A stretch of DNA of 64,000 nt. Source: Vitellaria paradoxa (lineage: Eukaryota; Streptophyta; Magnoliopsida; Ericales; Sapotaceae). The DNA is taken from contig CM034236.1 of NCBI GenBank assembly GCA_019916065.1, forward strand, positions 23,038,941 to 23,102,940, given 5' to 3'. Below the pieces are notes generated by a model. That model was not told where the DNA came from, did not search any database, and saw nothing but the letters and a program-made list of their open reading frames with translations. The position numbers and the translations under genes were made by a program. Shown piece by piece: positions 12,222 through 24,206 of this stretch; within the stretch, counting starts at the first letter, position 1, and each line of letters begins with the position of its first letter.

Positions 12222-13189
12222 GTAAGGTCAAGAAGCATAATACTCAAATAAGAGTAGCTGTAACAAAAATAGTCATTATCGATTATTAGCTTAATGAATA
12301 ACACAAAATTTTCTATTAGTTCCATTTTTCTATTATATTGTGAATGCTTCCACACTCGTGTCATATATATCTTAATACATCATATAAGTAGCAGTAGTAA
12401 ACATAAGAATCTAAATAGCAAAAGCAAAGCCCTAACTAGTTAAGACTAAGAATTATAGTCAAATATGTACAAGCATTGGGAGGTATTATAAACATAAATT
12501 TAAATTCTTTGAAAACCCTTTATAACTTGTGTTCTAAGACATAAGAAGCCTCCTTGTAAAGATTGGTTGTACAGAGGTTGCAAAAATGCCATCATTAGAT
12601 TACAAACTATAGAATTTGCAGGCACCAAATGAATTGTACTAGATTTGAACACTTTAGAATTTCAAGCCATTAAAAGTAGCCACAGTAGCTTAATAAAAAA
12701 TCCCAAAATGATTGAATGTTCAATTTTTTTCTTATCAAAAAATTAATATTTGCAATTGAAACAAACACAAATATTGGAAAGCACTAACTAGTGGGAAAAA
12801 TAGATGTCAAGTGTTTAACCAACAATGAAATCCTGCTAAATGGAGAGTTTTGAACTATGCGAAAAAAAAAAAAAAAAGAAAAGAAGAGAACTTTACTTCA
12901 TTTGGAACAAATTAAAAATTATCTATTTGCTCATATTGTCAACATATGTAACGCAAGACATCAAGTTAAAAAGTACAGCAATCAATAATGGTTTATACAC
13001 ACTTGTAGTAAACTTATCACTTCTTTCTCTAATATTCTCTTATAAACTATTTTACATTGCTTCACAATAGTCTAGGTACTTACTTGTGTATTGATACTTA
13101 CTTTAACTCCTTGTGTACTTGTACTTACTCCTCTTTCTTGTGTATTTGATCCTCCTCATTGTCTACTTGCTCTCCACTCATTGAACAAT

Positions 13190-14371
13190 ATTCTCATTGC
13201 TAAGTTATCCCTTCAATTAGTCCACTCATTAGATGTTTTAATCTTCGTAATTGGTTCAACATGTTCTTCATCCAAAAGTTGGTTTAGTTCTTCTGTACTT
13301 CCTCAATGGGGTCTATTGCCATCTCATTTCCAATAAAATTATGAAGTGGACAACATGCCATGATGATTCGATTTTATGTCTTGATTGGATGATATGCTGG
13401 ACTCCTAAGAATTTCCCAACGCAACTTAAGAATTCCAAAGCATCTCTATGTCATATTCTTAGTTGATGATTGTTTCATATTAAAAAATTCATGTGGAGTA
13501 GTAGGTTGATGCCCTTCTCTCCAATCATTCAAATGATACCTTTGTCTTCTATATGGTGCAAGAAATCCTTCACTATTAGTATATCCAGCATTGACAAGAT
13601 AATAGTAACATACAAAATAATAATAACTCATTCATTTTTTAAAATTGGAAAAAGATTAAAAGTTTTTTAAAAATGTGATACAAAACTCACCGTGAGGGAT
13701 ATTCAAACCATTTCTTCCACTAATGGCATGCTGAAGTACTCTACCATCAGTAGCAAACCCTTCCCAACCCGGTAATATATAGATGAACTACATGTCTTGT
13801 GAAAATATGCCTAAAACATTTGTAGCAGGTTCACCTTTTCGATTTCTATACCTAGGCCTATCCTCACTAGGTACCCTCACCTTATTGTATGTTCTGTCAA
13901 GAGCTTCAAGGCAATTCTAATGTTTTTAAATAGTGAAATGGAAAAAAATGTAAATAAGAAAATATTGTACATAGAGTATAAATAAATATATGCATACGAG
14001 TAACACAAACCATTTCTATCTCTCATTTGTTGAATTTGTAAGAACTAGCTCTGAGGTTTTAAGTAGCTTTCTTTGAAGCATAGGATAGCAGTAAATAAAC
14101 TATGAATATGCCTACTAATAGTTTCACTCAATCGTTTGAATCAAGATTTTATCATTCGATTCTTAACATAATAAGCAAGGGTATGTAAGAACATGGCTAC
14201 TTGTTCATTGACCAACATATTTGTTGTATTTTTTAACCCGCCAAAATTTTCAAGCATGGAGCACAACTTGGTGAATGCATGTCTATTCATCCTAAGCTGA
14301 TTAACGCACTCTAAATCACTCTCATAAACAAGTTCATATATGTATTTTCTTCTACTATAGAAATTCATCAC
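13190..14371 (-). pseudogene. PIF/Harbinger DDE transposase (broken)
   Basis: Reading from 14371 downward, the N-terminal domain (MMNFYSRRKYIYELVYES, then the MNRHAFTKLCSMLENFGG and EQVAMFLHTLAYYVKNR motifs) is typical of plant Harbinger transposases. Stops and a gap follow. The DDE domain can then be traced: ALDRTYNKVRVPSED with the first catalytic Asp (usual form LDGT), [14 protein letters not shown] with the second, and NSEGFLAPYRRQRYHLNDW with the Glu. The C-terminal RIIMACCPLHNFIGNEM and the following acidic DPIEE motif lie near 13320-13370. Several in-frame stops are present, so it cannot make a full protein. With the Myb-like gene at 7290-8228 it formed the element's two-part machinery. 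Confidence 0.85.
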
Positions 14372-16303
14372 TTATGTTGAACTTAAAGAAGTCTTTTGTA
14401 AGTGTAAGTCAAGTATAGAATAGACTAGTTGAAATCACTAGTTCACCGCATACTCTACATCTGACCAAAACACCATAATGGCTGCCGATCTTTTTTGTCT
14501 CAATGACTTTCTTGTTTCCAAACTTAAAATGACCCATTACTGCAACAAAATTTGATGTGTAAATTTATATTAAAAATGCACCAATCAATAGATCCAGACT
14601 AAATAGATATATAAAAGTTAGATAAATATATTGTTGGAGGAATGGTGGTATATTTTTCATAGCTTAGTCTTTGTTAGAGTGCACAACACATCTACCTTAT
14701 GAACTGTGAGAAACAAGCTTATTATTTAATATTAAAGTGAAAGGAAACAATAATAAATATAACAAAACAAGTCATTCATCCAGGTTAAGAAAAAATAAAC
14801 CCTAATTAGGCATGGTAGTGTTTGAATAGTTAAATGTAATGAGTGAATTTGTTCATGTTCAATATCTTAATCTAGATTGGTGGCCTAATTTGTGCACATA
14901 TTTTCCGCCTAGATGTAGACATAATAGAAGATAACAAAAGATTCCAAATGCATAGTGTGAAAAAAAATGAATTTATTTAACTTTTTAATCGAGTTTGGTG
15001 GCCTAATTTGTCCAATTTTTTCCCTCAAAGGTAGACAGAATATGCACAATATATATTGTTCGTTCTTTACATAGGCTTAAACACACTGTTCAAAGCAGCC
15101 AATTTGAAAGGAATGAACTACTATGTTTTCATAGTCTATACTTTTTCATAATTCTGCTATACAACAAAATAGGAGGACAGAGCCAACAATTTGAATTGAA
15201 ATTGAACATAGCCAGCACTTTTTCATACCTGAATAAAGAAATCAAATTGAAATCAAACTTTACCCTCAAAATTGTATAAAAATTTAGAACAACAAACCAA
15301 ATATCAATGATTTCTAATCAAAATAACACAAAAATTACAAAAATAATTTTAAAATCAAATATCTAAGTCAAAACCCTAACCAAGTTGAAAAAGTATGTCT
15401 GCTCTGTAGCTGAAAATCCAAGGCTGGGGCTTCAAGTTCTGGCAAGAGATTGATTGATGTGGAGAAGGTAATCAAAGATCTAGTAGGGAACAGATGGAGA
15501 GCGATACAGAGGTGTAAAAAGAATATATGGAAAGAGAGGGGGGTTTGATCGAAGTTGTTTACTTTTCTATTTTTTTCCCTCTTTTTTTTATTATTATTCC
15601 ATGAGTGGAATGGAATGACTATTCCATTCATTAAAGTAGGGAATAACTTTTCCAGCTTGATGTTAGAAAAGCTATTCCAAGGGAAAACATTCTAACATTA
15701 TTTTTTGGATACCAAACACAGAAATATGCTAGAATGGGAATGGATTCCATTCCATTCCTATGCACCAAACATGGCTTAAGATGTTGGCCTAATGATAATT
15801 AGTCTCACTCTTGATGAATTAAAGTTATCATTACATAAAATAGTGTTCATCACTATCTCAAGATTTAGAGCAACTGCTTAAAGTGAACATAAGAAATACA
15901 TCAATGTGGATAGCATAGCTTACACGTGTTTCTTATTACTGTCCGTTCAGTGTCTACCACACCAACACTTTAGATTTAGAGTCTACTACTCTAATGATTG
16001 AGATAAATTATTCTATCATATTAAAAATCTAAAATGTTACAATCTTTCAATTGAGATATTCCCATCTCATCACTGATTGTGAACAAATCTAGATTAATCA
16101 ATACTGAGATTCATATCTCCTGTGTATGAAACACTTTTATGCATATGAATTAAGTTCATTAATCAATCAAAGATTACATTCATCATATGAAATACATGCA
16201 TCCAGAAGTAATAAAGAAAACTTTAGATAAACTAAATATGAATTCTCTATTAAAACAAAATTAGTTCATCATCTAATAAATGACTAGGCCATACATCCTA
16301 ACA

Positions 16304-17360
16304 CTCGTAGGCAAAACATTTTACGAAAGGGGTGTAGTAAACCCCTTTGGTAGCTAGAAGAGAAAAATAGGCCATTTGACCCGCAACCCCCAGCTCAGGC
16401 CATGATCTGCTGGGTCTAGATTCTGCCGTGATTGGTTCGTGCCATTTTAGGACGTTTTGGATAGTTTTCGGGAGCCCTAAAGACCTTTTGGATAATTTTT
16501 GGAGAGAATTAAATCAATTAGGTTAAAATTTGGTTCAATTTGAATTCTCCAAGATCAAGTTAGGTCTGTTTAAAAATTGTTGCTCCGAAATGAATTAAAA
16601 TGGCGTGGGCCAGCCAAGTCTTTTGCCTGACACTTGGAAGAACCACTAGGATGGATCCTCCTATCATTTTTTGGTATGAGGAATCCAAAAATACCATCGG
16701 CATGACTCCCAAACATTTTTATGAATTTATAAAATGTTAATAATTTTTTGAGTCTCGGATTTGCACGGATCTCCTAAGGTTTGTTTTGTTTAGACCTAAT
16801 TATGTCATCATCTCAAGAAACATGCCCATTCTTCTGCAATTTGAGGATATTCTGACTTCATTTGGAGGCTTAAATGGTGTCTGGTGTGCCGGTAACTTCC
16901 TTCTCATCGTTAGGAGCCATTTTGAGTTAATGGGGCCTGGATGACTTCTAGAGCAGTATTTTAGTTATTCTGAGCTTTGTTTTATGTCCTCTCGCCTGTT
17001 CTACAAACTCCTGTATTTTTTTGTACATTTCTGATTTGATTTGGGTATTTTGGTCGATACCATCTTTCGGGTGTGCTACTTTGACTATTGGACCGAACTG
17101 ACCCTTGATTTTGACTTCTAGATGCTTTGTTGATGCAGAGGGTCCTCAATTTAGTGTTTTGGATTTGTCTGTATAATTTGGTGGGCTTCTGCCCTAATTG
17201 AAGCCTTCAGCCTGACTTCTCCATTTTAAAGGGTCTTGATTGCCATTTTGCTTATTGTTCGCTCTTTGTTGAATTTCGGCACTTTGACATAGCCCCCAAT
17301 TAAAAGAGATTAATTAGTAAAGCACTGTTCAACTAAAAACATTAAATATTGTAAATTTTA
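16304..17360. other. Intergenic, no gene recognised
   Basis: This stretch follows the nest and has moderate GC content. I find no long ORF, no LTR pair and no recognisable protein motif. The first bases resemble the sequence left of the nest (gtaggcaaaa-type words also occur at 2285-2345). It may be old retroelement internal sequence, but I cannot support that. Confidence 0.4.
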
Positions 17361-18215
17361 ATTAATGGAGCAAAACTGGGGTGTCTACATGGATATACTA
17401 GAATTTTTACCCAAAAAAAAAAAAGAAAAAAACCATAAAAAGAGAAAGAGAAAGACTCATAGAGATACTAACCCAGTTCAAGTTTCAAAACCTTTTAAAA
17501 AAGCAAATACATGTATACTAGAGCTTTTAGCCAAAAAAACAAATCCTATAAAAAATTCCAATTCAACTTAGAAAAAAAAAAAAAAAGAACACACACACAC
17601 ACAAAGAAAAAGAAACATAGAAATAAAAAAAATTAATCAATATGCAACCGAAAAAATTAGAGAGAGAGATTGCAGACATATAGATATCTATAATTTAACA
17701 GATATATATTTATATATGGCTCTTAAAATGGAAATAAAAAAATTTGAAAAATAAAATAGCAGGTAAATTCTATCACTCTTTTCTAATTGTTAATAGTTGT
17801 AAAAGAAGTAAACCTCTAAAAGAAACAATTTCCTTTAACATAAAATTTTTCTCTCCATTCTTTCCAACTACTTGTTTTTCGGATTAAGGGTTTCTAGAGT
17901 TAAAATACAATTTTAGAAATTGAGCTTGCATTTTCAACTTTTAATTCTCATCAAAAGTCATCCAACGGGGTTAAATTAACATATTTTTATTTATTTTATG
18001 AGCTTTTATAAGAATCCAAAAGGTTGAAAATACTACTTCAACCTCAAATTATATTTCAATTTCAGGATCTCGTAGTCCGCGTTTTCTATAGCTTTTTTCA
18101 ACTTTCAAAAAAATATAAGAAGAGAAAGTGAGAAAATAGATATACTAACACTTTTACGCCCCCAAAAAAATCCCCCTAAAATAAATCTTAGTTCAACTTT
18201 CAAAAGCTTTACAAA

Positions 18216-18260
<45 letters not shown>

Positions 18261-18420
18261 TTTTTAGCCCAAAAATCACACAAATATATTAATATCTATA
18301 ATTTAACAGGCATTTATATTTCATTTACATTTATATATGGCTCTAAGTATGCAAATAAAATTTAAGACAAATAAATATACTAGAATATAAAAAAAAAAAG
18401 AGAGTAGAAAAATTTAGAGA
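17360..18420. repeat. AT-rich region with recurrent tatactagaattttta words and poly-A runs
   Basis: The word tatactagaattttta or a close variant, followed by gcccaaaaa, occurs near 17394, 17514 and 18256, with related forms near 18380 and 18730. Poly-A and gaaa-rich stretches separate them. It looks like a degenerate interspersed or tandem repeat of long unit. The small ORFs here are low-complexity. Confidence 0.5.
18219..18255. repeat. (TA)n microsatellite
   Basis: About eighteen consecutive TA units. Confidence 0.95.
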
Positions 18421-18431
18421 GACATATAAGC

Positions 18432-18630
18432 ATGCCTCCGAAGTCTAGCCGTGTTAGTTAATGGGTTTACTCCTTACATAGACAATGCAAGTTTAAATCC
18501 TGTGACTTAAAATGGAGATATGGTTGAGGGGCTAACCAATTGTCCTCCATTTTACACACTGGCTATGCAGTTTTTTAAGAATTATAATAAATCGGTGGAG
18601 TTCCAGGTCATTATAAAAAAAAAAAAAAAA
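18432..18630 (+). mobile_element. tRNA-derived SINE with poly-A tail
   Basis: The unit carries an A-box-like TTAGTTAATGGGT near 18455 and a B-box-like AAGTTTAAATCC near 18490, spaced as in tRNA-derived SINE promoters, and it ends in a run of about fifteen A residues at 18615-18630. The flanks GACATATAAGC (18421-18431) and GACATGTAGGC (18631-18641) agree at nine of eleven positions, as expected for LINE-mobilised target duplications. The body of about 200 bases fits plant SINEs. It codes for nothing. Confidence 0.8.
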
Positions 18631-18865
18631 GACATGTAGGCTTACTAAAATTGGAAAAGCAAAAGTTGGTATGCCAAAAAAAAAAAAAAAAAGAAAAAAA
18701 AATCTACATAGTGGCATATACAGGTATAATAGAATTTTTAATAAATATATATAATTAAAAATTTTCAAAGAAAGAGAGACAAATATAGCGAAACATTTAT
18801 AATTTATAGGCATAAATATTTCTAAAAGTACTTTAAAAAGCGACATCAGTTGCTTAATTTTTTTT

Positions 18866-20932
18866 GGATAACTTACACCTAAACCCCTTAAACATTAGGC
18901 TAATTACACCTAGACCTCCTGAACATTTGAACCTTATACTTAGATCCCTTATTCTTAAATGTTTGTAACACTTAGGTCATTCCGTTAATTTTCTCTGTTA
19001 ACTGCATTGTAAAATGACGAAAATGCCCCTATCCCATTAGCAATACTCAGGAGGTCTATATGTAATTAACCTAATGTTTAGGGGGTATAGGTGTAATTTA
19101 TTCTTATTAAAATGGTTTATTTTATTAAAATATTTCATTAAATTATATCAATTTTATTAAATCTAATAATAATTTATTATTAAATTAAGTTATAATGATA
19201 CATTTTATTAAAACTAATTATTCTTAAAAGTAAATATTTATAACATTAAATTAATTAGTTTAAATATATTTTATTAAATTAATTAATCAAATAAATTTTA
19301 AATATATTTTATTGAATTCAATTAATTTATATTTTTAATAAAATTATTTATTTTATTTAGATAAAATTAATTACTATAAATAAAATTATATCACCAAACA
19401 TATATATGTTTTTATTTGTATTTTAATAAAATTATATATTTATGTTTTTAGAAATATCCAGTAAATATTTTTCAACTGGGTATGGTTCAAAAATGATTGT
19501 TTTACAAATGTTTTTTATCTAAAAATTTATTGTTTTTAATTACATCGATCCTTAAATATATTGAACTAATTCTTTAAATTATTTTTTCTTAAAAATTTAC
19601 TCTCACTAATAAAAATGTTTCAAATTATAGTAACTACTTAATTACATATTTTTTCTTATTTTAATTTTATTTTTAACATCTGATTAAAGCTGTGCTAAAT
19701 GAAAAATTAAATTAAAAAGACTTGGCATTTAAAACATTTAAAATAATTAATTTTTTTATTTTTACTATTTAATTATTTTTAGATATATTTTTCTTCGATC
19801 AGACTCAATTTTAGTGGAAGATTTAAAAAAAAATTAGTAATTTTTAACTTTTATCCTATTGTGATCAAAATAATATTTATAATTTACAAAAATTAAAACC
19901 ACATAAACATTAAAAATCGAACTAATAAATATCTATTTTTATTAATTAATAATTTTTTAATTTTATCCTATCATGTTCAAAATAATTTTTATAAATTACA
20001 AAAACTAAAACTATAATAAAAATCAAAAATTGAATTAATAAATATCAATATTTTTGTTTTATTAATTATCTTTTTTAAAAAAGTCTTCTGCTAAAATCGA
20101 GTCTAATTGAAGAAAAATATATTTAAAAATAATTAAATAATAAAAATTAAAAAAATTAATTATTTTAAATTTTTTAAATGCAAAGTCTTTTTTAATTTAA
20201 TTTAATTTTTTATTTGACACGGCTTTAATTATATAATTAAAAATAAAATTTAATTGAGAAAATTTTGTAATTAAGTAATTAAAATAATTTGGAACATTTT
20301 TATTAACGAGAGTAGATTTTTAAGGAAAAATAGTTTAAATGACTAGTTCAATACATTTAAGGATAGATGTAATTAAAAATAATAAATATTTAGATAAAAA
20401 TATTTGTAAAACAATTGGTTTTGGGCCATACCTAGTTAGAAAGTGTTTACTAGATATTTTTAAAAATAAATAAAACATAAATATGTTTGGTGATATAATT
20501 TTATTTACAGCAATTAATTTAATTTAATTAATTAATTTAATAAAATATATTTAAATTAATTAATTTGATGTTATAAATATTTATTTTTAATAATATTATT
20601 TTTAACAAAATGTATCATTATAACTTAATTCAATAATAAATTATTATTAGATGTAAAAAATTAATATAATTTAATATAATAAACCATTTTAATGAGAATA
20701 AATTACACATAGCCCCCCTAAACATTAGGTTAATTACACGTAGATCCCTTGAGTGTTGCTGATGAGGTAAGGATATTTTCGTCATTTTACAATGCAATTA
20801 ACAGAGAAAATTAACGGAATGATCTAAGTGTTACAAATACTTGAAAATAGAGGGTCTAAGTGTAAAGTTCAACCATTCAAGAGGTTTAAGTATAATTAAC
20901 TTAATGTTCGGGGGTCTAGGTGTAATTTACCC
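18866..20932. mobile_element. Foldback / long-TIR element, about 2.07 kb
   Basis: The left terminus ggataacttacacctaaacc pairs with the right terminus, which reads gggtaaattacacctagacc when reversed. The inverted similarity continues far inward: the taacggaatgac-type stretch near 18985 pairs with that near 20815, the actgggtatggttcaaaaa-type stretch near 19475 with that near 20430, and segments near 19780 with those near 20100. The arms are therefore roughly 0.9-1 kb each. The flanks are T-rich on both sides, so the target duplication is uncertain. Long-arm elements of this kind are usually Mutator-like non-autonomous or foldback elements (inference). It has no ORF. Confidence 0.85.
19849..20072. 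repeat. 112 bp direct repeat in the loop of the foldback element
   Basis: A unit beginning ttttatccta at 19849 repeats at 19961 with scattered differences. The two copies fill the spacer between the inverted arms. Confidence 0.75.
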
Positions 20933-20974
20933 TTTTTTTAGGCTGTCTTAGTTAAAATTGACATCGCTGGAGAG

Positions 20975-23900
20975 TAGGGGTGTAAATTGGGCCGACCCGG
21001 CCCAACCTGACCTGGGAATTTGGGCTGACCCGCCCATGTTGCCCAAGCCGATCTTTGGGTCGGGTCAGGTCAAGGGTCACACCCCCCACCCCAACCGACC
21101 CGACATATTTTTAATATTTTTTTTATTTTTTTTAAAGAAAATAAAAAAATAAAACTCAAACAAACACATTAAAATCATTATTGATAAAAATTAAAGTTTA
21201 TTACACAATAACCAATTACATAATTAACATTAAATTTAAAATTACAATTTATAAATGTAGATTTATAAAAAAATAAATAAATGATAGAGTAATTAATAGG
21301 TGCATCACTTCACGTCTTATACATCCCAATTAGGTTGGCACTTATAAGAGTGACTATCATTTGCAAATATTACTCTATCTATACATAATTATTATTCATC
21401 ACTAGATCCACTAGCGTGTACTTCTCTTTCACTTAAATACATTGCATCAAAATCAAGGGCAAGTTGCTCTTTTTCGGCATCTTCCTGTTGTCTATTTTCT
21501 GCAAGATATCAATCTCATAAACACATCAAGGTTTCTACTGTCGGAGGGGCCAGTCGACTCCTAAATTGACTGATAACGCGTCCACTAGCACTAAATGCTT
21601 GCTTGGATGCTATGATAGAAACTAGAAATGCGAGTATATCACGAGTTAAAGCTGAAAGAGTTGGAAACTTTAATTGTTATCCCTTCCACCAGTCTAAAAG
21701 ACTGAAATCATCTTCATTTTCTATTGGAGGTGTACTGAGATAACGTTGGAGGTCGGATGAATTTGAATTTGCACTTGTTGATGCATCTGTCCGTCAGGAT
21801 GTTATTCTTCTCCAAATGGACGTATTGCCACCAAAGTCACGGTGAGAAGAGGACGTTGTGGCCATAGTTGGTTAGACAGTTGTACGATTGCTATCATACC
21901 GACCCAATAAAGTTTGCATTTCCTGTTTAATTTGATATAATTGTTCTTGGGCACTTTCATGCCCATATATCATCTCTAATAATTGAAAGAAAAGATCTTC
22001 TTTATACCTAGGGTCTAAAATAGTAGCAATACCAAAATGTATGGGAAGTGGGTTAAAATATTTATCAAAATTTTCCTTCATTACAACAACCAAAGAAGAA
22101 TAATATTCTTGGGCACCATATTTGTTAAAAATTTCATCAATAACCCCTAATTGATAAATAACAGTAGAAGATGTAGGATAATAAATTTCACAAAATATTT
22201 TAGTAGCAACATCAAAAACATGTAAAAAAATCTTTATAGAAAATTGCATTTGCCCAATCAATTGGCTCAATACTATATAATCCAACAGCATGATTACTTA
22301 AAATAAATAAATCAATTACTTTTTGATATTCAATAGCAACTTTTAACATTATATAGGTTGAATTCCATCTTATATTAATTTCCATTGGTAATTTTCTAGG
22401 CTTTAAACTAATTTGATTGCATATGCCAGCAAATAGACTAATTCTTTTTGGAGAGCTCATGACACAAACTATAGCTCTTTTTATTTTTACAATAGGAGAT
22501 TCATAAATGTTCAATCCATCATTTACAATTAAATTAAGTATATGGGCACAACAACGACCACGAAATAATGGACCATTTGCAGACAAAGCATTATTTAAAT
22601 AATTAAAACAAACATCATTATATGAAGCATTGTCTAAAGTAATAGAAAACATTTTTGTAGATAATTGCCACGATGCAAGTTCATGCAAAATAAGTTCCCC
22701 CACGGTGAATCCAGTGAATGGTTGTTCAACTAATTTAAATGAAATAATGCGTTTATTTATTTTCTAATTTTCATCAATATAATGGGCAGTTATACAAAGA
22801 TATTCAATATCTTGGTAAGATTTCCACATATCGGCGGTCAAGCAAACATTTCCTTCAAATTTAGTGAAATAAGTTCTTAATTCATTATTTTTTGATTCAA
22901 AATATCGTAAAACCTTATTTTTTGAAGTATTTCTTGAAAAACTGCGATATTATGGTGCAAAACTTTCATGAATAAATTCTTTAAAATGTCAATCTTCACT
23001 CATTGTAAAGGGTTGCTCATCTTTAACAATATATCTAACTAAATTATTTTGTACTCTTGTAGGGTCATAAGAAAAAATATTTAAATTACCCCCTTCATTA
23101 CCTAATTGAGTTTGTGTTGTACATGGAAAATATTGATCAATTAAACTATTAATGCGAGGATCTTGTTAATGCCTTCTATTTAAATGTCTTTTTAAATGAC
23201 TAGTTTCAGATGTGTTTCTACCATCTAATAAATCCCCACAAATAACGCATTTAACCTTATGCATTCCATCATCACGTGAAATTTTAATAAAAAAATCCCA
23301 TGCTTTTGAAGTGCCACGCTGCTGTTGGCCGTGACGGAAAGATGATGCACCAACATCACCAGCTGTGGTAGTAGGTGTTGGTATTTCTGGACCTTGTGGA
23401 TGTGGTGATGTAAATTGTTTCATTTGTTCTTGAGGGGGAAAAGAGATTGAGTCTCCACCCTCCAAATCAAAAAAATGAGTGTCCCGTGGATCCATTTAGA
23501 AAAAATAATTTAATTAAAAAAATTAAATTATGAAAATTAAAAAATGTATGTATGCAAATTAAAAAAATAATTAAAATACTAACTTGAAATAATTTGCAAC
23601 CTTGAATCACTTGATCTTGATTCTTGAAATCTTGACTTCAAATTTGACAAAATGGAATGCACTTGAGCACTATTGAAGAGCACACTTGAGTGTTGGAGAG
23701 CACAATTGAAGAGCACACTTGTGCACAATTGGAGAGAAATTTTGTTAATTTTTTGTGAGGGGTGAGTGAATATGAGTGTTGGGTATTTATAATAGAAGAG
23801 GGTGGAAAAATTTTGTAATTTTGTAGAATTTATTTGGAATTAAAAAAAAAAAAGAGAAGAAGGGAGATGTTCTGCGGCTTCTGCCAAGTAGAACGGTAAA

Positions 23901-24198
23901 ACAAATTAAAGGAAAGGGGCAAGGGGGGTGTTGGGCACTGCCTAGTGCCTAGCAAAAAAATAAAAAAAAAGAAAAAAAGCCGTTCTGCCTAAATAGAACG
24001 ATAAAAAAGAAAGAAAGGAAGGGGGGGTTGGGGGTCACAGGCTGGGGGTGGGGCGGGGCGTTATGGGTCGGGTCGGGCTCGAGCAGGGTCAAGGGTGACC
24101 CAAGTCCGGACCCAGAGGGGAGGGGCGGGTCAGCCCTGGGTTGGGCCATTTCCGGGCCGGGTCGGGTCTCGGGCCGACCCGACCCATTTACCTCCCTA
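20975..24198 (-). mobile_element. hAT transposon with perfect 8 bp target duplication
   Basis: The left terminus TAGGGGTGTAAATTGGG pairs with the reversed right terminus TAGGGAGGTAAATGGG. The host 8-mer CTGGAGAG lies on both sides, at 20967-20974 and 24199-24206, without mismatch. Both ends carry many gggtcggg and gacccg repeats, the subterminal motif pattern that hAT transposases bind. A minus-strand BED-finger hAT transposase fills the inside, with stops. The right end stops 41 bases before the start codon of the thioesterase gene, so the element sits in that gene's promoter or 5' UTR. The exact target duplication suggests it is younger than most elements here. Confidence 0.93.
21530..23495 (-). 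pseudogene. hAT transposase (BED zinc finger and dimerisation domain), broken
   Basis: The reading frame starts at 23495 (MDPRDTHFFDLEGGDS). It has a BED zinc finger (VKCVICGDLL, then a TSHLKRHLNRRH-type histidine motif) and the hAT core: LCITAHYIDEN, FSITLDNASYND, CCAHILNLIVNDGL, INIRWNSTYIML and ILDPRYKEDLFF. It ends with the C-terminal dimerisation block, including LDWWKG, FPTLSALTRDILAF and ASKQAFSASGRVIS. I count five in-frame stops (after RRH, SED, FAP and DEN, and after WWKG). The layout follows plant RICESLEEPER/Tam3-like hAT proteins of about 650 residues. The protein would cut and join the element's ends in the nucleus; this copy cannot be made intact. Confidence 0.9.
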
Positions 24199-24206
24199 CT
24201 GGAGAG

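Larger units (their letters stand above)
4253..15776 (-). mobile_element. Decayed autonomous PIF/Harbinger transposon with two ORF remnants
   Basis: The left terminus, gtccaagtttggtacgtggg, matches the reversed right terminus, agccatgtttggtgcatagg, at most positions, and both run into ggaatgg-type sequence. The flanks are TGA (4250-4252) and TAA (15777-15779), a degenerate 3 bp duplication. Inside, on the minus strand, lie a Myb/SANT-like DNA-binding gene and a DDE transposase, the two-gene set that defines this superfamily. Subtracting two solo LTRs inserted later (4739-7008 and 9384-12221) leaves about 6.4 kb, a reasonable size for a full element. Both genes contain stops, so it is dead. 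It interrupts an older copia solo LTR. Confidence 0.75.
2353..16303 (-). mobile_element. Copia-type solo LTR, split into three pieces by DNA transposons
   Basis: On the minus strand the LTR starts TGTTAGGATG at 16303 and ends CCTGATTCCAACA at 2353. The pieces are 15777-16303, 4014-4252 and 2353-2873, together about 1.29 kb, which suits long copia LTRs such as the SIRE/Maximus type (inference). The last piece holds a TATA-like CTATATAAAGG on the minus strand near 2650. The flanks are CTCGC (2348-2352) and CTCGT (16304-16308), a 5 bp target duplication with one transition. No primer site or internal region follows, so it is a solo LTR left by recombination. It is the oldest layer of a nest that now spans almost 14 kb. 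Confidence 0.75.

Noticed and set aside
13091..13670. Plus-strand ORFs
   Set aside because: They overlap the Harbinger transposase on the other strand, where real motifs are found.
17365..17571. Lys-rich 68-codon ORF
   Set aside because: Poly-A-driven low-complexity translation.
18434..18510. tRNA gene
   Set aside because: The A- and B-box-like words belong to a SINE with tail and target duplication. No cloverleaf is evident.
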